A DNA stretch of 64,000 nucleotides, from the NCBI GenBank assembly GCA_002633025.1, contig NMRB01000440.1, positions 130,266-194,265 of the forward strand. Direction: 5' to 3'. This DNA comes from Notospermus geniculatus. Lineage: Eukaryota > Nemertea > Pilidiophora > Heteronemertea > Lineidae. The notes below the pieces were generated by a model. That model searched no databases, was not told the origin of the DNA, and saw only the letters and a program-made list of their open reading frames with translations. Every line of letters begins with the position of its first letter. The stretch's first letter is position 1. Shown in pieces: positions 44,835-56,448 of the stretch. Made by a program: the position numbers and the translations under genes.

Positions 44835-46310
44835 TTAAATAACTGGATCCTATTTCCGGATTGCCCAGAAAAATGACTTTTTTGGAAAGGCCGAAAAAAT
44901 CTCCTTTTGCAATTTTACGTCAACATGCCATGTCGCATCGAAGCAAACTCTGTTGGAAAAGACGCATCTGGTGAAAACCCAACGACTGTAGGGCCGTAAG
45001 TGCTTGACGCACACGAGCGACTAAAATGGGGGCGACTACCGATGCGACTACTACGTCGCATGCGATAATTACCTGTCAGGTCGATCAGTGATGTCATCTG
45101 CGACATCACTGATCTTCCAAAGAAGCGTTTATCGCAAACGAGTCAACAAAAACTAAAAAAAATAAAAATATGTTCAGTCGCTGCTGTGGTCGCAAGGCCG
45201 GTCGCCTAGAAAATCGCTCGAAAAATCGCCCGTGTACGGCAGGCTTTAGACGGCAGGCAAAAATCCACATGCGATCCGATCGAATCCGATCGTGATTCAA
45301 AACTATAGTGGTCTACAGAAGTGCGAACGCCCTTCAAAGTTTCAACAGAACATGGTAGACTACCGGCCTATTTGGTGGCGCGACTGTATTCAAGCTCAGG
45401 CTTTCAATCGAGACACATCAAGAGACACTATCCAAATGACAGAGCCTAATAGACTTAGTACGATCCGTAGGAACCTGAGTATGAGGTTGGTCAGGGTTCT
45501 TTAGTGCTTGCGCCCTGTTGACATATACGGTACAATTGCAAAAACTTCGGCATCAACAAATAATACACCACTCGTCCGAGTTACAGAAACTCCATTTGGT
45601 ATCATTGCAAATATGCTGCATATAAATCTTATTTGATTACTTTTCCCGTAGTTTCGTTATTTGAATATATTTTCACAGAAATGCAATGTACTTGATCTTG
45701 GCAATAATACATACATGACTCACGCGATGTGTGTGTATTTGTAGAAAGAATATTTAATTGATTACGGTAATTATGGCCAAAGGAATAAAGTAAGAATTGT
45801 CCTCAGCATATATGTAATGATACCCGATGACGTTGATGTATATCAAATGAGTGTTGTATTGTTTTCTAATGCATAAAAATTTTTCTAGTGATACCTGGAT
45901 AACACCATAAATGTCCACAAGAAGTGAATACTATAGAATGGTGACCAACTGTACACTCTAGTTCGGAAAGAACATAATGCCGTCGACCTGCAGACGTCAT
46001 TGGACGCCATCTCTCGATGTTGCCATTGACAGACCCCAGGGTGAATACAGTGGCGACACCAAATACGCTGATAGTCTATCATGTTTTGGAGGTGCTTTGA
46101 AAGTGCCTGTGGTCGTTTGCATTTCTCTTGACCACCACCGTGGCGTGGTGGTCTTTTTTCAAAGCTGGAATCTCATGTTTTTGTTCATGCAGTTCAGCTT
46201 TAAAGCCAGCTAACCTGCAATAACTGGCTTTGTCCTGTCTACACGGAGACTAAAGAACTGGAAATATTTTTCAGTAAACTTTTCGTTTTGATTAAAAAAG
46301 GTTTTCTAAT
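44835..46310. other. No recognisable feature
   Basis: About 1.5 kb with no exon, repeat copy or inverted repeat that I can support. Confidence 0.3.
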
Positions 46311-46757
46311 TTGTTCCTCAAGGCACAGAAAGAATTATACGAACGAGCTGCTAGGACGCCACTTAAACCCCCTTTTAAGTTTCGCGCTGGCCAGGATACC
46401 TGGTGGTATGACATGCATTCTGGATATTTATTGATTACTACGAGAGGTGGCATATACCCGAACAGAGTCAGACTGTATAATCTTAAAAATAACACTTTTC
46501 AATTTTGGCACACGGTGCAAAACAAAAGTTCTTATATCCTATGGGAAGGTCAGTGTTTATATCTTAGAAGGTTTTTAGTTTTCATCACTTACAGGCACAT
46601 TGGAAAAACAACATATCAACTTCTTGATATGTATAAACACGTTATTATTTCGATCCGGAATTATCACCGTCCGGAATGGGGTCGAAATTGGCTTTTTTGT
46701 AGAAAAGTGTTGACCCGAGTTAGTATGTTTTTACAACAGTTACGACCTGCTCAGTGA
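46311..46757 (+). pseudogene. Propeller-like fragment, possible relative of the 43346 protein
   Basis: A frame of about 140 codons follows a plausible acceptor ('ttgttcctcaag'). It reads 'AQKELYERAARTPLKPPF', then 'GYLLITTRGG', 'RVRLYNLKNNTFQFWHTV' and 'YLRRFLVFITY'. Alternating hydrophobic strands and the GYLLI/GFLIA start resemble a blade of the 43346 protein, though identity is low. The C-terminal 30 codons run through a 90-bp segment that recurs inverted at 56391-56483, so the frame there may be chance. No start codon is evident. Confidence 0.45.
46645..46735. repeat. 90-bp inverted repeat, left copy
   Basis: 'aacacgttattatttcgatc' through 'gtgttgacccgagtta' is nearly the exact inverse of 56391-56483. 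Similarity stops sharply on both sides. Confidence 0.85.
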
Positions 46758-46819
46758 AGTTTGTTTTTATGACTAAGGCGCCTAACCCGGGCGTTAATTA
46801 CTTACGATCAATGCGACCT

Positions 46820-47700
46820 ACTCAACCATTAACGAGGTGTGAAGTTCTTTATTGTCTACCCGGGACGTGACAATTTCGGTTGTTTTAAGAATTGTCATGA
46901 ACGGGTAGGTCGTGCCACGGCACGGGTTACCTGCCTTCCGAAAATATTTCCGAAATGAGTTGGACAGGCCGGGCAGGTGTGTGTGAAGTACTTTATTGTG
47001 TGCCCGGGACATAAGAGTTTAGATTTTCGTTAGAATTGGTTTGGTCGGGTAGGTCGTGCTGCGGCACGGGTTACCTGCCTTCCGAAAATATTTCTGAAAT
47101 GAGTTGGACAGGCCGGGCAGGTGTGTGTGAAGTACTTTGTTGTGTGCCCGGGACATAAGAGTTTAGATTTTCGTTACAATTGGCCTGGTCGGGTAGGTCG
47201 TGCTGCGGCACTGTCTACCTGCTTGATGATAAAATTTTTGTGAAACCAATTGAACACTGGACAGGCAGGTCATGTGAAAGTCTTTTTTCTCTACCAGAGT
47301 AGGCCTACTGAGCGTTTAGGTTTTTATTGGAAGTGTCCTGGTCGGGTAGGTCGTGCTGCGGCATGGGGGTACCTGCCTTCCGAAAATATTTCTGAAATGA
47401 GTTGGACAGGCCGGGCAGGTGTATGTGAAGCACTTTATTGTGTGCCCGGGACATAACAGTTTCGATTTTTGCCAGTGTTAGAATTGGCCTGGTCGGGTAG
47501 GGCAGCACGGGGGCTGGGAAACCAATTTGTGATTTGTGAAACCAATTCCGCGGTCGGGTAGGCCTAGATGCATGTAAATTTCCTGTTCTCTCTCCTCTGG
47601 GTCGTAAGCATTATTATTCTGTATTGAAGTGTACTGGTCACATACGTCGTGCCACCGCACTAATTGTGTTCAAAAATTTCTGAAACGAGTTGAACCCGCC
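46820..47700. repeat. Tandem repeat, ~145-150-bp unit, about six copies
   Basis: Anchors such as 'tcgggtaggtcgtgctgcgg' (near 47045, 47190, 47342), 'ccgaaaatatttctgaaatg' and 'ttggacaggccgggcaggtg' recur at that spacing. Outer copies (46895, 47490, 47640) are diverged or shortened. No coding role is seen. Confidence 0.8.
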
Positions 47701-48263
47701 AGGCAGGTCCAGCTCCACCCTCGTCGGCTTGGGTTACGCATGCCAAACCCTTGGGATAAATTCCTTGGAAAAAAATAAGCACCTGCATAGTAAACACTCA
47801 TTTCGTATTCAGCAAGCCAGTGTAAATTTGCCAGTCTTTCCACCGCTCAGTGTCCCCCACCCCCATACCTTGAGAAACACCTGAAACCTTTGGTTACGTT
47901 TTGATGACGCATGTGACCCCGATTCCAAACATCAATATATTCCAAGGACCACCATTCCTTTAACACCTTTGCTGTAGAAGAATATAATTGACGGATTAAG
48001 CCTCCTCTTCCTGCCTGGTACTTGAAGTTGACAAACCGAGAGAGTAAGAAAACAGCTCTGACAATAACGCTAGTTTGGTATGCAGGTCCTGTACAAAATA
48101 TATTGAGTTAACGTTAAATTTTAGCGTAAATGGCGCCATGTTTCTTACCAGAGTTTATCATCCCGATAACGGTGACGTTAACGTTAATGGTAACGCTATT
48201 CTGTCTACAGCAAATACATGCAAAAATGCCGTTTGTCGTGCGATTTCCTAAACTCCAGAGTTT
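47701..48263. other. No recognisable gene; TTAACGTTAACG-like words
   Basis: Contains several palindromic GTTAAC/AACGTT words from 48105 onward, otherwise nothing. Confidence 0.35.
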
Positions 48264-48379
48264 AAGAGATCACACGCTAACGATAACGTTTGCGTTAACA
48301 CTATTTCTTGTGGGGCCTATACATTTCATGTGCAAAAAATATTGTTAACGTAAATGTTATCGTTAGCGTGTGATCTCTC
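48264..48379. repeat. 116-bp hairpin
   Basis: AGAGATCACACGCTAACGAT pairs with ATCGTTAGCGTGTGATCTCT; the arms of about 40 bp continue through CGTTAACA/TGTTAACG. Likely a MITE or fold-back core. Confidence 0.7.
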
Positions 48380-49540
48380 GAATAATCTTATCTTGTAAAT
48401 GCTGACGTTATCGCGGTTTTTGATGAGGATGTGATGTGAAAAAACAGCAATAACTTCAACATCGACGTTTGTGGGGCGATTTAGAAACCTCGCTAATTGT
48501 TGTTTATTCAACACAATAGTTCCTCCGAGCCTGTCGTCCTGTCTTTTTTGTTTACTGCCGATTCTTTTGTTTTGCATCCGCAATCACACCTAAGTGTTAT
48601 ACCAATAATTCGGAATTTTACATTCTTTGAATCGCTGTACAAGTATGTACTCCCCTTAATACATGTACTTTATATGTTGGCAGTATACCGTATGTTAGTC
48701 GGCTTGAGCACTTGGTGTCCAGAGTGGCAATATACCCTGTATCAATTATTTTTCCCATGGTCAGGAACTGATGACAGCATATATAGTTTTTTTTTCAAGT
48801 CTGTGAACTGACATTATGTTGTGTACCGGTACTCTGAGTGTATTCTGGACAATCCGAAACTAATGCTGAAAGACGCCATGCCCCAAACATCCATTTTCAA
48901 TTATAATGTTACTTGGAAAAACTAAACTGCTGCAGGAAAAATATATTTTCTGGAGCAGAAAAGAATACCCCCACCCCCCACACACCCCCGACGGAAATCA
49001 ATGTCTTTTTCTGTGTTGTATTCAACTTTTAGTAATAACTTTTCCTACGATTTTTCTGCTGTGGGCTCTGTTGCACAAGGTAATAAATTTTACTGCCTTT
49101 TCGAAAATGCCACCCATCCAGCCAAGGTTACTGTCCGCAATGGTTGCCTGTGCAGTGGCTAAAACCGTTATCTTAGCAAGCACAACCTTCCTGATTCCAC
49201 ATGGCCGAACTGTACTTCGTGGTACAGGCTACCGGTACAAGGATTACTTCATTGCTGTTGCTAATTTAGGCAACAGCTACATAATACTAATTCAAAATCA
49301 ATCTACGACAGGCCTGCATGGATAGATTTAACTCTCCTATCCGCAAAATGATGAAAATATACCAATATCCGTGTAGGATGCATAAACATTGTTTGACCCA
49401 TAAGGGGTTAATTGTACTAAAATAATATTACCCCGATGTACACGTTCGATTTCAGTCCAAATATTTCATTTAGTACTAAAAAATAGGACAGGTCCTATTA
49501 TGGTAATATTTTTTTGGAAAAGAAAATTTCATCATAATTT
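48380..49540. other. Unassigned; one 139-codon frame
   Basis: A frame at 48906-49325 starts with ATG and has two hydrophobic stretches ('LLVITFPTIFLLWALL', 'MVACAVAKTVILASTTFLI'). It has no recognised domain and its coding status is doubtful. Confidence 0.25.
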
Positions 49541-49610
49541 CCCGTTGCACACGATCCAATTTTTTAGTACAGAAATGTTATTACCAAAAAATTGGACCGT
49601 GTACAACGGG
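49541..49610. repeat. Hairpin, ~28-bp stem
   Basis: 'CCCGTTGCACACGATCCAAT' pairs with 'ATTGGACCGTGTACAACGGG' with few mismatches, separated by about 15 nt. Confidence 0.6.
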
Positions 49611-50028
49611 CATAACCCAGACCAAATCCTATAACGATTCCCGATCGATGTGTTTTGGCTGTTGTTGGTCATTTTCATGTGCGCAGCCTTGTTGGGTAAC
49701 AACGTAATTTGACGACAACCCTGTGGTGATTTACTAGCTTATCACACGACGGGTCTGGTGGCGACTGAAGTGAAATTTCCAAAAAAGCCACGCCACGACA
49801 TGGTGAAGGAAAGGATGCCAGTAACGGTTGCCAGCAAAGTTCATGCGGCGATCTATTTGGATAACACACATGGGGAGAGGGGTTTAAAAGCACGGTGTTT
49901 ACTCTTTATAATCAGGTGATTGTACATGTAAATTATAGGTCTGAATAGTCCAGAATTTCTGCTTAGGCTGGGTTCGGCGTGCCTTTTTATTCTGGTTGCT
50001 TCAGTGAGCTTTCGGTGTCCAAACAAGA
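49611..50028. other. No recognisable feature
   Basis: Nothing supported. Confidence 0.3.
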
Positions 50029-50392
50029 GTTGAGAACCTCAGTGCCCTCCCAGCCCATGCACATGGAGTGTCCAAGTTGGAAAGATCTTCATGATTAAGG
50101 AACTGGGTCGTATGACGCGTCTTCACTGAAGTGAATGGATACCCCGAAGGATTTGTTGAAAGGACAATTCGCAAAACTATCAGTCAGCATCTTTACAGGG
50201 AAAGCAAGTTGAGAACCTCAGTGCTCTCCCAGCCCATGCACATGGAGTGTCCAAGTTGGAAAGATCTTCATGATTAAGGAACTGGGTCGTATTCGACGCG
50301 TCTTCACTAAGTGAATGGATACCCCGAAGGATTTGTTGAAAGGACAATTCGCAAAATTATCAGTCAGCATCTTTACAGGGAAAGCTAACGTC
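50029..50392 (+). repeat. Two tandem copies of a 189-bp segment
   Basis: 50029-50217 and 50218-50392 match almost throughout, differing by a few indels. It lies directly upstream of the GIY-YIG fragment and probably belongs to the same Penelope-like copy. Confidence 0.8.
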
Positions 50393-50516
50393 CTAAACAC
50401 CAGATCCCCCATTATGATCAGCATTCTACACATAGGCAATGCACCGCACAAAAATAAACCCGAACCAACCTGGGAAGTGTTGATGTCGCATTTTCAAAAC
50501 ACAATACTCTTATGAT

Positions 50517-50693
50517 CAGTCTGAATGCAAGTGGGAAAAAAGCTGGATCGAAACAAACAAATTAACGTGTTCGTGTGGACATCGCTATATTGGTAAAACA
50601 AAAAGATCTCTTGCCACAAGATTATCTGAACACAAAAAGGACCCCAAGTCCGCTGTGCATGAACATATATTTTCAACTCTGGACAGTCCATGA
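50517..50693 (+). pseudogene. Penelope-like element GIY-YIG endonuclease fragment
   Basis: An open frame of about 58 codons reads 'KLTCSCGHRYIGKTKRSLAT' then 'RLSEHKKDPKSAVHEH' before a TGA at 50691. The CxCG-x2-YIG pair, Arg and Glu-His spacing match the GIY-YIG endonuclease that ends Penelope-like retroelement proteins. It nicks target DNA for retrotransposition. The RT domain is absent and the upstream frame is shifted, so this is a fragment. Confidence 0.75.
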
Positions 50694-50812
50694 TTTAAGA
50701 AATCAATTGCCTACCTCTTGACACCAGTTTTGAAATGATCTTGTGCTCCCGCCCCCACGCTACAATCGCATAGAAAAAAACTGCATAGAAGGCTGGAGAT
50801 GCCATTTTCCAG

Positions 50813-52133
50813 GGTTCTAGGACAAAACGTACCCGGACAATTGGTACTGGACAAAAGGTACCCGGACAAAATGTACCTAGGACAAAAGGTATCCAGACAA
50901 ATGGTACCTGGGGCAAAAGGTACCTAGGACAAAAGGTACACCTAGGACAAAATGTACCCGGACAAAATGTACATAGGACAAAATGTACCTAGGACAAAAT
51001 GTACCTAGGACAGAAGGTACCGATTTAATTTTTTTACTTTTTTTCTCAGTTCTAACCTCCTGGTTAAGGCCATGCGCCACAGGTAAATCTGCGTTTAGAA
51101 ATGACGTGTCAGATGACCATGATATTGACCCAAAGAAGAATTGAACACCCATTCAGCATGTTCAGTATTGCAAGCTTTTCAGGTGTTATGCTCATTTTAG
51201 ATTAATGGGTATCAAAATGTGATCCTCTACATACCCACGTGGGTGTACTTGAGCGTAGGAGTGCAATGAAAACCCATGCGCTGGGAGGATGTTCTCCTTG
51301 AGCATCACATTAGCCTGTAACAGGGCATGAAATCAAAAGCAGGGATCCTTGTAAGTTACAAAGGAAAATAATTTCTTCCTTCCTTTTAATGCTGCTCTGG
51401 AATGAAGCAACCAGTGTCATAAATGCTGCCCCCACCTGACGAATGGACTCCACGGATTCAACGGAAAAGAAATTGACAAAAACCCGTCTCTTGGTTGGGG
51501 AGAAATAGCACTTTGAGTGATTTGGGTTTTGGCCCCCTCTAGTGGAAAAGCATGATTTTACCAAAATTTTTGTCTGTAAGTTGCTATAACCTAGAGGTTA
51601 ACATGCACAAAGTTTGATAACATGATTATCAATAGCCGGTTGAAGTTTTTCACAAAACGCCCCGGAGGCCAAACTATGAATCCAACCATGCTCAAAATCG
51701 AACTTGACCAAGATCTTCGGCCCATATATAGACCCACAAGATTCGTTGAAAAGTAAAGGACAATTCACCCCGATCCGAGGACAAGTCATCCGTAGGACAA
51801 CTCACTCGTTGGGCGCAGGGGACGCGGGAGGTGAGAACTAAGAAAAATAGCATGAAATGTAAAATTGGTACCTTTTGTCCTAGGTACATTTTTTCCGGGT
51901 ACCTTTTGTCCTAGGTACGTTATGTCCTAGGTACGTTTCGTCCGGGTACGTTTTGGGCTGGTACATTTTGTCCTAGGTACGTTTTGTCCTAGGTACATTT
52001 TGTCCTAGGTACATTTTGTCGTAGGAACCTTTTGTCCTAGGTACCTTTTGTCTGGATACCTTTTGTCCGGGTATCTTTTGTCCGGTACATTTTGTCCTAG
52101 GTACATTTTGTCCGGGTACGTTTTGTCCTGTCA
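50813..52133. mobile_element. Element with tandem-repeat termini and 11-bp target duplication
   Basis: Both ends are arrays of a ~17-bp unit (GGACAAAAGGTACCTA and variants with CCCGG), in opposite orientation: about 50819-51020 and 51872-52127. CCATTTTCCAG lies directly outside both ends (50802-50812 and 52134-52144), a perfect 11-bp duplication. Terminal repeats are therefore tandem arrays, an architecture known in some Mutator-like and foldback elements. The ~850-bp middle has no recognised transposase. Minus-strand frames through the arrays (for example 'VPFVLGTFCPG') only reflect the repeat. Confidence 0.75.
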
Positions 52134-52144
52134 CCATTTTCCAG

Positions 52145-54187
52145 CACTTCAGCATATAGAATATGTCAAACTATAGCCGCGATAGGATTATTAGGCTTGA
52201 AGGGGTACATTTACCATTAATCATTATTCTTTAGTGGGACTTCCATGCACTACAATATAACGAATAAACCCAGTGTAACGTTAATGAATGTGCCCTATTA
52301 GCCAGTGTCCGGAAGACTGGGAAATATACGGACATTCTGTAACGATAAACAACGGTTGTCCGCCCTCCAAATCACCGTGACCATGTTGTTCAGGTCTGAT
52401 AAGCCTACAGGCCTATATTGTAAGTCACAGTGAAGGCAAGTAAATACATTTTTAACATTTCTGCCTTCCGGCACATTGAATTGTAAACGTATGGTGCTGT
52501 AGACTGTGTTATTCTCTGATTTGATTGCAGTAAAAACAAAAAGGGAAAGGAAAGCTGTACCACGGAGGTATATAATCTTTATTATACCTCCATGACTGCA
52601 CAAAGTTCGAATATTCTTCCCACAACAGTTCTGTCCCTGAGAATAATATTATGCGTGAATGTTGGCAGGTTTCAGGATAACTCCTTCATAGGCCTAATTA
52701 TGATGGAAGCTCTGACTATTATATTTGATTGATCAAGGCCTACATAACATAAATAAGAACAGGATTTTGTTGAAAATTATTGTGTTTCTGCTCTTTGTCT
52801 CTCAGGCATTTGTGCTCCAATTTCTGTGGGGGTAACCCGTACAGAGATACGTCTTTTATTTCGGCTAATGGAGGTTCATTAAACTACAGTAGTTGCCTGA
52901 TATACTGCATCCGCAGGGAGCCGGTAAAGGGAACTCCCTGGGTAATGATTTACCGGCAGGTGGGGTTATACCCGATGGTGTGATGCTATCAGAATCTTGA
53001 AATGACCTTCGAAGATGCATTACGCGGAATAACCTTGAGGGAATCATAGCAACTGAACGCCCATTCGTCCACAAATATTTTCCAGCTTAACAATACAATT
53101 ATCCTGGATTATCCATGTCTAGGCAAATAACTCTCATCAATTCTGCAAAGTTTCAAGGAAACTGGCCAATACAGTGAGGTTATTTAAGGCAAAATGGCAT
53201 TTGCCATTTTTTCCGACCACCTAGCCATCAAACTACACATTTTTCTCCATTCCACAATTTTGTCGACTTGGTTCTAGTCACGGATGGCTCACCACGATAC
53301 ATGCACATGTCGTCTGCAGTAACAACACACTGTGCACACGCCTATCTACCATCCGACCGTTGTTTAAATGGTGGGTTAATTCTTTGTATACATGTTGTTA
53401 GTTTAGACAAAATACATAAACAATTTGTGTATAGATTCGGACGTTAGTTCAATTACAATGAGCAGGGCAAGGACGATAAGACCTCTCAGTAGATGTCCCC
53501 TCGACACAAACTTAACTCCACACTTAAACATCAATTTTCCAACCTTGTGATGCCGTTCCACTAAAACGAATGCAAATGAATTAAAGAAGTGAAAATTTGA
53601 ATTCTTCAGTTGGGTAAAATATGGGCTTAGTCTGCGGGTGTTTCAATCTGCCAGTACCTCAGAACAGCCAGGACTGGAGAGTAGGCCTACGGGGACACAC
53701 AAGATGATAACCGTTTGTCAGTTGTTTTCCCCCAATATGGGAAGAACAGTGAGCAACGGAATGCCTGAGAAAAGTTCCAGCAGTGTTGCTTAATAGTGTT
53801 CACGGAGTGATGAGACCAGGTTCTTTTTTTCCGCCTTATATCGTCAACCCGTAGGTATAACCCCAGATACCGGTAAATCATGATCCATTCGGTTGTTATT
53901 CACCTTCACCATAAAACAGGTCACCCTGTATACCTGCCGGGTTTGTTCAACTGGTTCTATAGACATGATATTTCAACACGAGGTTAGGTACCCAGTGCAG
54001 CTGAAAGGGTAAATGTCGTCCTGGGTATATACAAAGATTACCCAGGATCTCAATCTTTACTAAAACAATACCCTGGGTGTAGTTTCGGTAGCCGAACATC
54101 ACCCAGCTTCCGCAATCTGTGCCTAGGAACGAGTCCTACTTAGAAATCCCTTGGAATCTCGCGGTCTCGCGCCGCGGCACTTGTTGA
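52145..54187. other. No supported gene; a short separated inverted repeat
   Basis: 'ATGATTTACCGGCAGGTGGG' near 52946 and the inverse of 53856-53882 (TGATTTACCGGTATCTGGGG) match over about 27 bp. A 67-codon frame at 52780-52983 follows a good acceptor ('tttgtctctcag') and has several Cys, but I cannot identify a domain. The GTACCCAG/CTGGGTAT-rich part at 53995-54080 resembles a repeat edge. Confidence 0.35.
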
Positions 54188-55180
54188 ATGGAGCTGTTCA
54201 CGACATTCAACGAAGTTGATAATGGTATAAACATGACGAATTATGCAAGATTAAAGAAAGAATTTAACATTAGTGACCATAAAGATTTCTACATTCACGA
54301 ACCTTTGCCATATGATTATAACCCAAATTACAATTTTTGGGCTGGAATACCTAAGTATAACATAAAGACTATATTTGGTAGAAATGATCAATTTAAAAAT
54401 TATGAGGGACCGGTATTTGCATATATGTTTACTAAAGATTGGGATGATGGTAAAGCAGAGGCAATGAAAGATAATATGTTGGGGTTTTCATTTGATTTCC
54501 CATTCGCTAGGTTAAGAAGTGAGTACACTTTTGATGTTTTAAAACAACCTGATTATCCAAGATATATGAAATTCATACCGGTTACATATAGTTCGCTAAC
54601 CACAGCTGGAATTGTAAAGTTAAACGAATCAATTAGAGCATTTGTTGTTTGTATTTTGGAAGCACAAACAGGAGCAAGATCGTCAATCGTTGGTAACTCC
54701 GCAGCCTCACTAATCGCACAGAAGCATTTTCTTAAAGTATTGGAGGAGAAAATCGATGAAAAACCCGATGCTTCAAAATCGATTGACGACTACCAGAATA
54801 TAGTAAGTGGCGCAAAAATCAGATTAGATTATGTTATTGGTCCTAATCTTTACATAATCAGCTCGGATATGATTTTAAAACAGGGGTTAATAGATACTTA
54901 TAACAATAAAATCAAGGTAGCAAATAGTAGTATGAAACCCGGAAAAAATGATATAAATAGAGAAAAAAAAACAGTACCACCATTAATGGAAAGAGACACA
55001 GTAAAAACACAGAGAACAAAACTGAAAGACAAAACTGAAAAAACTGAAAAAATCGCAAAAACTGAAAAAACTGAAGTGAAAACCGATCACAACGCGGCAA
55101 CCACTGATCACGAAAACATGAAATTCATTGTATTTCGTGTAACAGGTGCATTAGTTGGTATAGCTCTTCTTTTACGATAA
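54188..55180 (+). CDS. Unknown 330-residue protein, ORF1 of an intronless pair
   Basis: ATG at 54188, stop at 55180, no internal stop and no intron. Codon choice is AT-rich compared with surrounding DNA. Residues 1-250 form a compact-looking domain with aromatic, Asp/Asn-rich segments ('FYIHEPLPYDYNPNYNFWAG', 'FAYMFTKDWDDGKAEA', 'GFSFDFPFARL'). Residues about 255-305 are a Lys/Thr/Glu linker with repeated 'KTEKTEK'. The last 20 residues ('FIVFRVTGALVGIALLLR') are a possible C-terminal membrane anchor. The next ORF starts four bases after the stop, a spacing unusual in animal genes but common in viruses and retroelements. I do not recognise the family. Candidates are an endogenous DNA-virus gene or a gene of an undescribed large mobile element. 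Confidence 0.6.
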   Translation: MELFTTFNEVDNGINMTNYARLKKEFNISDHKDFYIHEPLPYDYNPNYNFWAGIPKYNIKTIFGRNDQFKNYEGPVFAYMFTKDWDDGKAEAMKDNMLGFSFDFPFARLRSEYTFDVLKQPDYPRYMKFIPVTYSSLTTAGIVKLNESIRAFVVCILEAQTGARSSIVGNSAASLIAQKHFLKVLEEKIDEKPDASKSIDDYQNIVSGAKIRLDYVIGPNLYIISSDMILKQGLIDTYNNKIKVANSSMKPGKNDINREKKTVPPLMERDTVKTQRTKLKDKTEKTEKIAKTEKTEVKTDHNAATTDHENMKFIVFRVTGALVGIALLLR

Positions 55181-55184
55181 TTAA

Positions 55185-56448
55185 ATGGAATACGATCCCG
55201 GTGACATTGAAATGACTGAACAACCTGGTATTACCGATGAAGACCCACCTGAGGATATGCAAGATACAAGTTTTACATATGATACTAATACCCAGTGTAA
55301 TACTGACGGTGCAAATTTAGAAACCAATGATACATTTTCTACACTATCGCCACCTAGAGCAATAGATCCTAATCTTGAACAACAAAAATTTGTATGAGGA
55401 TATGCAAGATACAAGTTTTACATATGATACTAATACACAGTATAATACTGACGATACAAATTTAGAAACCAATGATGATTTTGATGTTACATCAGAATAC
55501 ATTAAAGAATTTGAATTAGATTCAGAAACCAATAAAAAAACTACTGCAATAATAAAGGGAATCAAAGATTCACTGTGGATGCAAAATCATACAGAAATGG
55601 GTTTATATTCATTATTCAAAAAAACATTTTTAATAGGAGATAATTTGTATTTTAAGGCAGAAGCAATACCAAAATTTTACAAGAAATTAATAAAAGATTT
55701 AGATTATAAGGATACCCTAAAAGAAAAGGGGTTACTTGTTACAGTTAAAGATGATTATGATCATGTAAAAGGTTATGCTGTACGTTTAACCCAAAAAAGT
55801 GGTAAGTTTTATGCCAGATCTACTTTAGCTACAAGATATACTCCAGATGTTGCAGATGAAATCGACAAACTTCTTAATACTCCTGGTCAATTATTTGATG
55901 AAAATGCTTTAACAGAACGATTAGGTTTTACTCAATATTACCCAGAAGTAACACAAACAGAGCCAATGGATAACGAACCTTCTATGCGTCAAACACAGCC
56001 GCAGCAAATAAGTCCAGAAGCACTAAAATTTGTAGATGATATAATGCAAGAAAAAAACCCAATTACACGACTTCAGGATGCTACTGAAGAAGAATTGAAA
56101 GGATTAGGCTTTCACGAATCAGCTTTAAGAGAATGGAGAAGTATGAGAACTGCAAGTTTGGAACTCGCTAAACTTCAACAACAATATTACCTGAGGACAG
56201 AAGAATTAGAGAATGGTGTTAAAGAATTAGACGATAGATTGAAAGATTTAAACAGGCAATATGAGAAAGCTGTTGCCGATCATTCCGGTGAAAGAGATGA
56301 ATTACTAAAACAAATAAAAAAATTGAAAGATGAAAAAGATGAAAAAGATGAGGAACTTAAATCGTTGAAAAAGAAATCTTGGGAAATAGTAACTCGGGTC
56401 AACACTTTTCTACAAAAAAGCCAATTTCGACCCAATTCCGGACGGTGA
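55185..56448 (+). pseudogene. Unknown coiled-coil protein, ORF2 of the intronless pair, one frame change
   Basis: It starts with ATG at 55185 and runs 70 codons to a TGA at 55395-55397; the next frame (+1) is open to 56448, giving over 400 codons in all. An 82-bp segment encoding 'EDMQDTSFTYDTNTQ' plus 'NLETND' occurs twice (55251 and 55396), once in each frame. A domain of about 120 residues follows ('GIKDSLWMQNHTEMGLYSLF' to 'TRYTPDVADEIDKLL'), then a Gln-rich linker, then about 90 residues of charged coiled coil. The last ~18 codons (after 'SWEIV') lie in the inverted 90-bp repeat, so the native C-terminus is probably replaced. The frame change may be a lesion or recoding. Unrecognised. 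Confidence 0.5.

Noticed and set aside
45982-45993. GTCGACCTGCAG, a cloning-vector polylinker word
   Set aside because: Only 12 bp match and no neighbouring vector sequence follows; most likely chance.
48130-48348. Hydrophobic 72-codon frame
   Set aside because: Arises from repeated ACGTTAACG words and overlaps a hairpin.
50695-52155. Minus-strand frames such as 'VPFVLGTFCPG' and 'GQNVPGQNVPRTK'
   Set aside because: They reflect the ~17-bp terminal tandem arrays.
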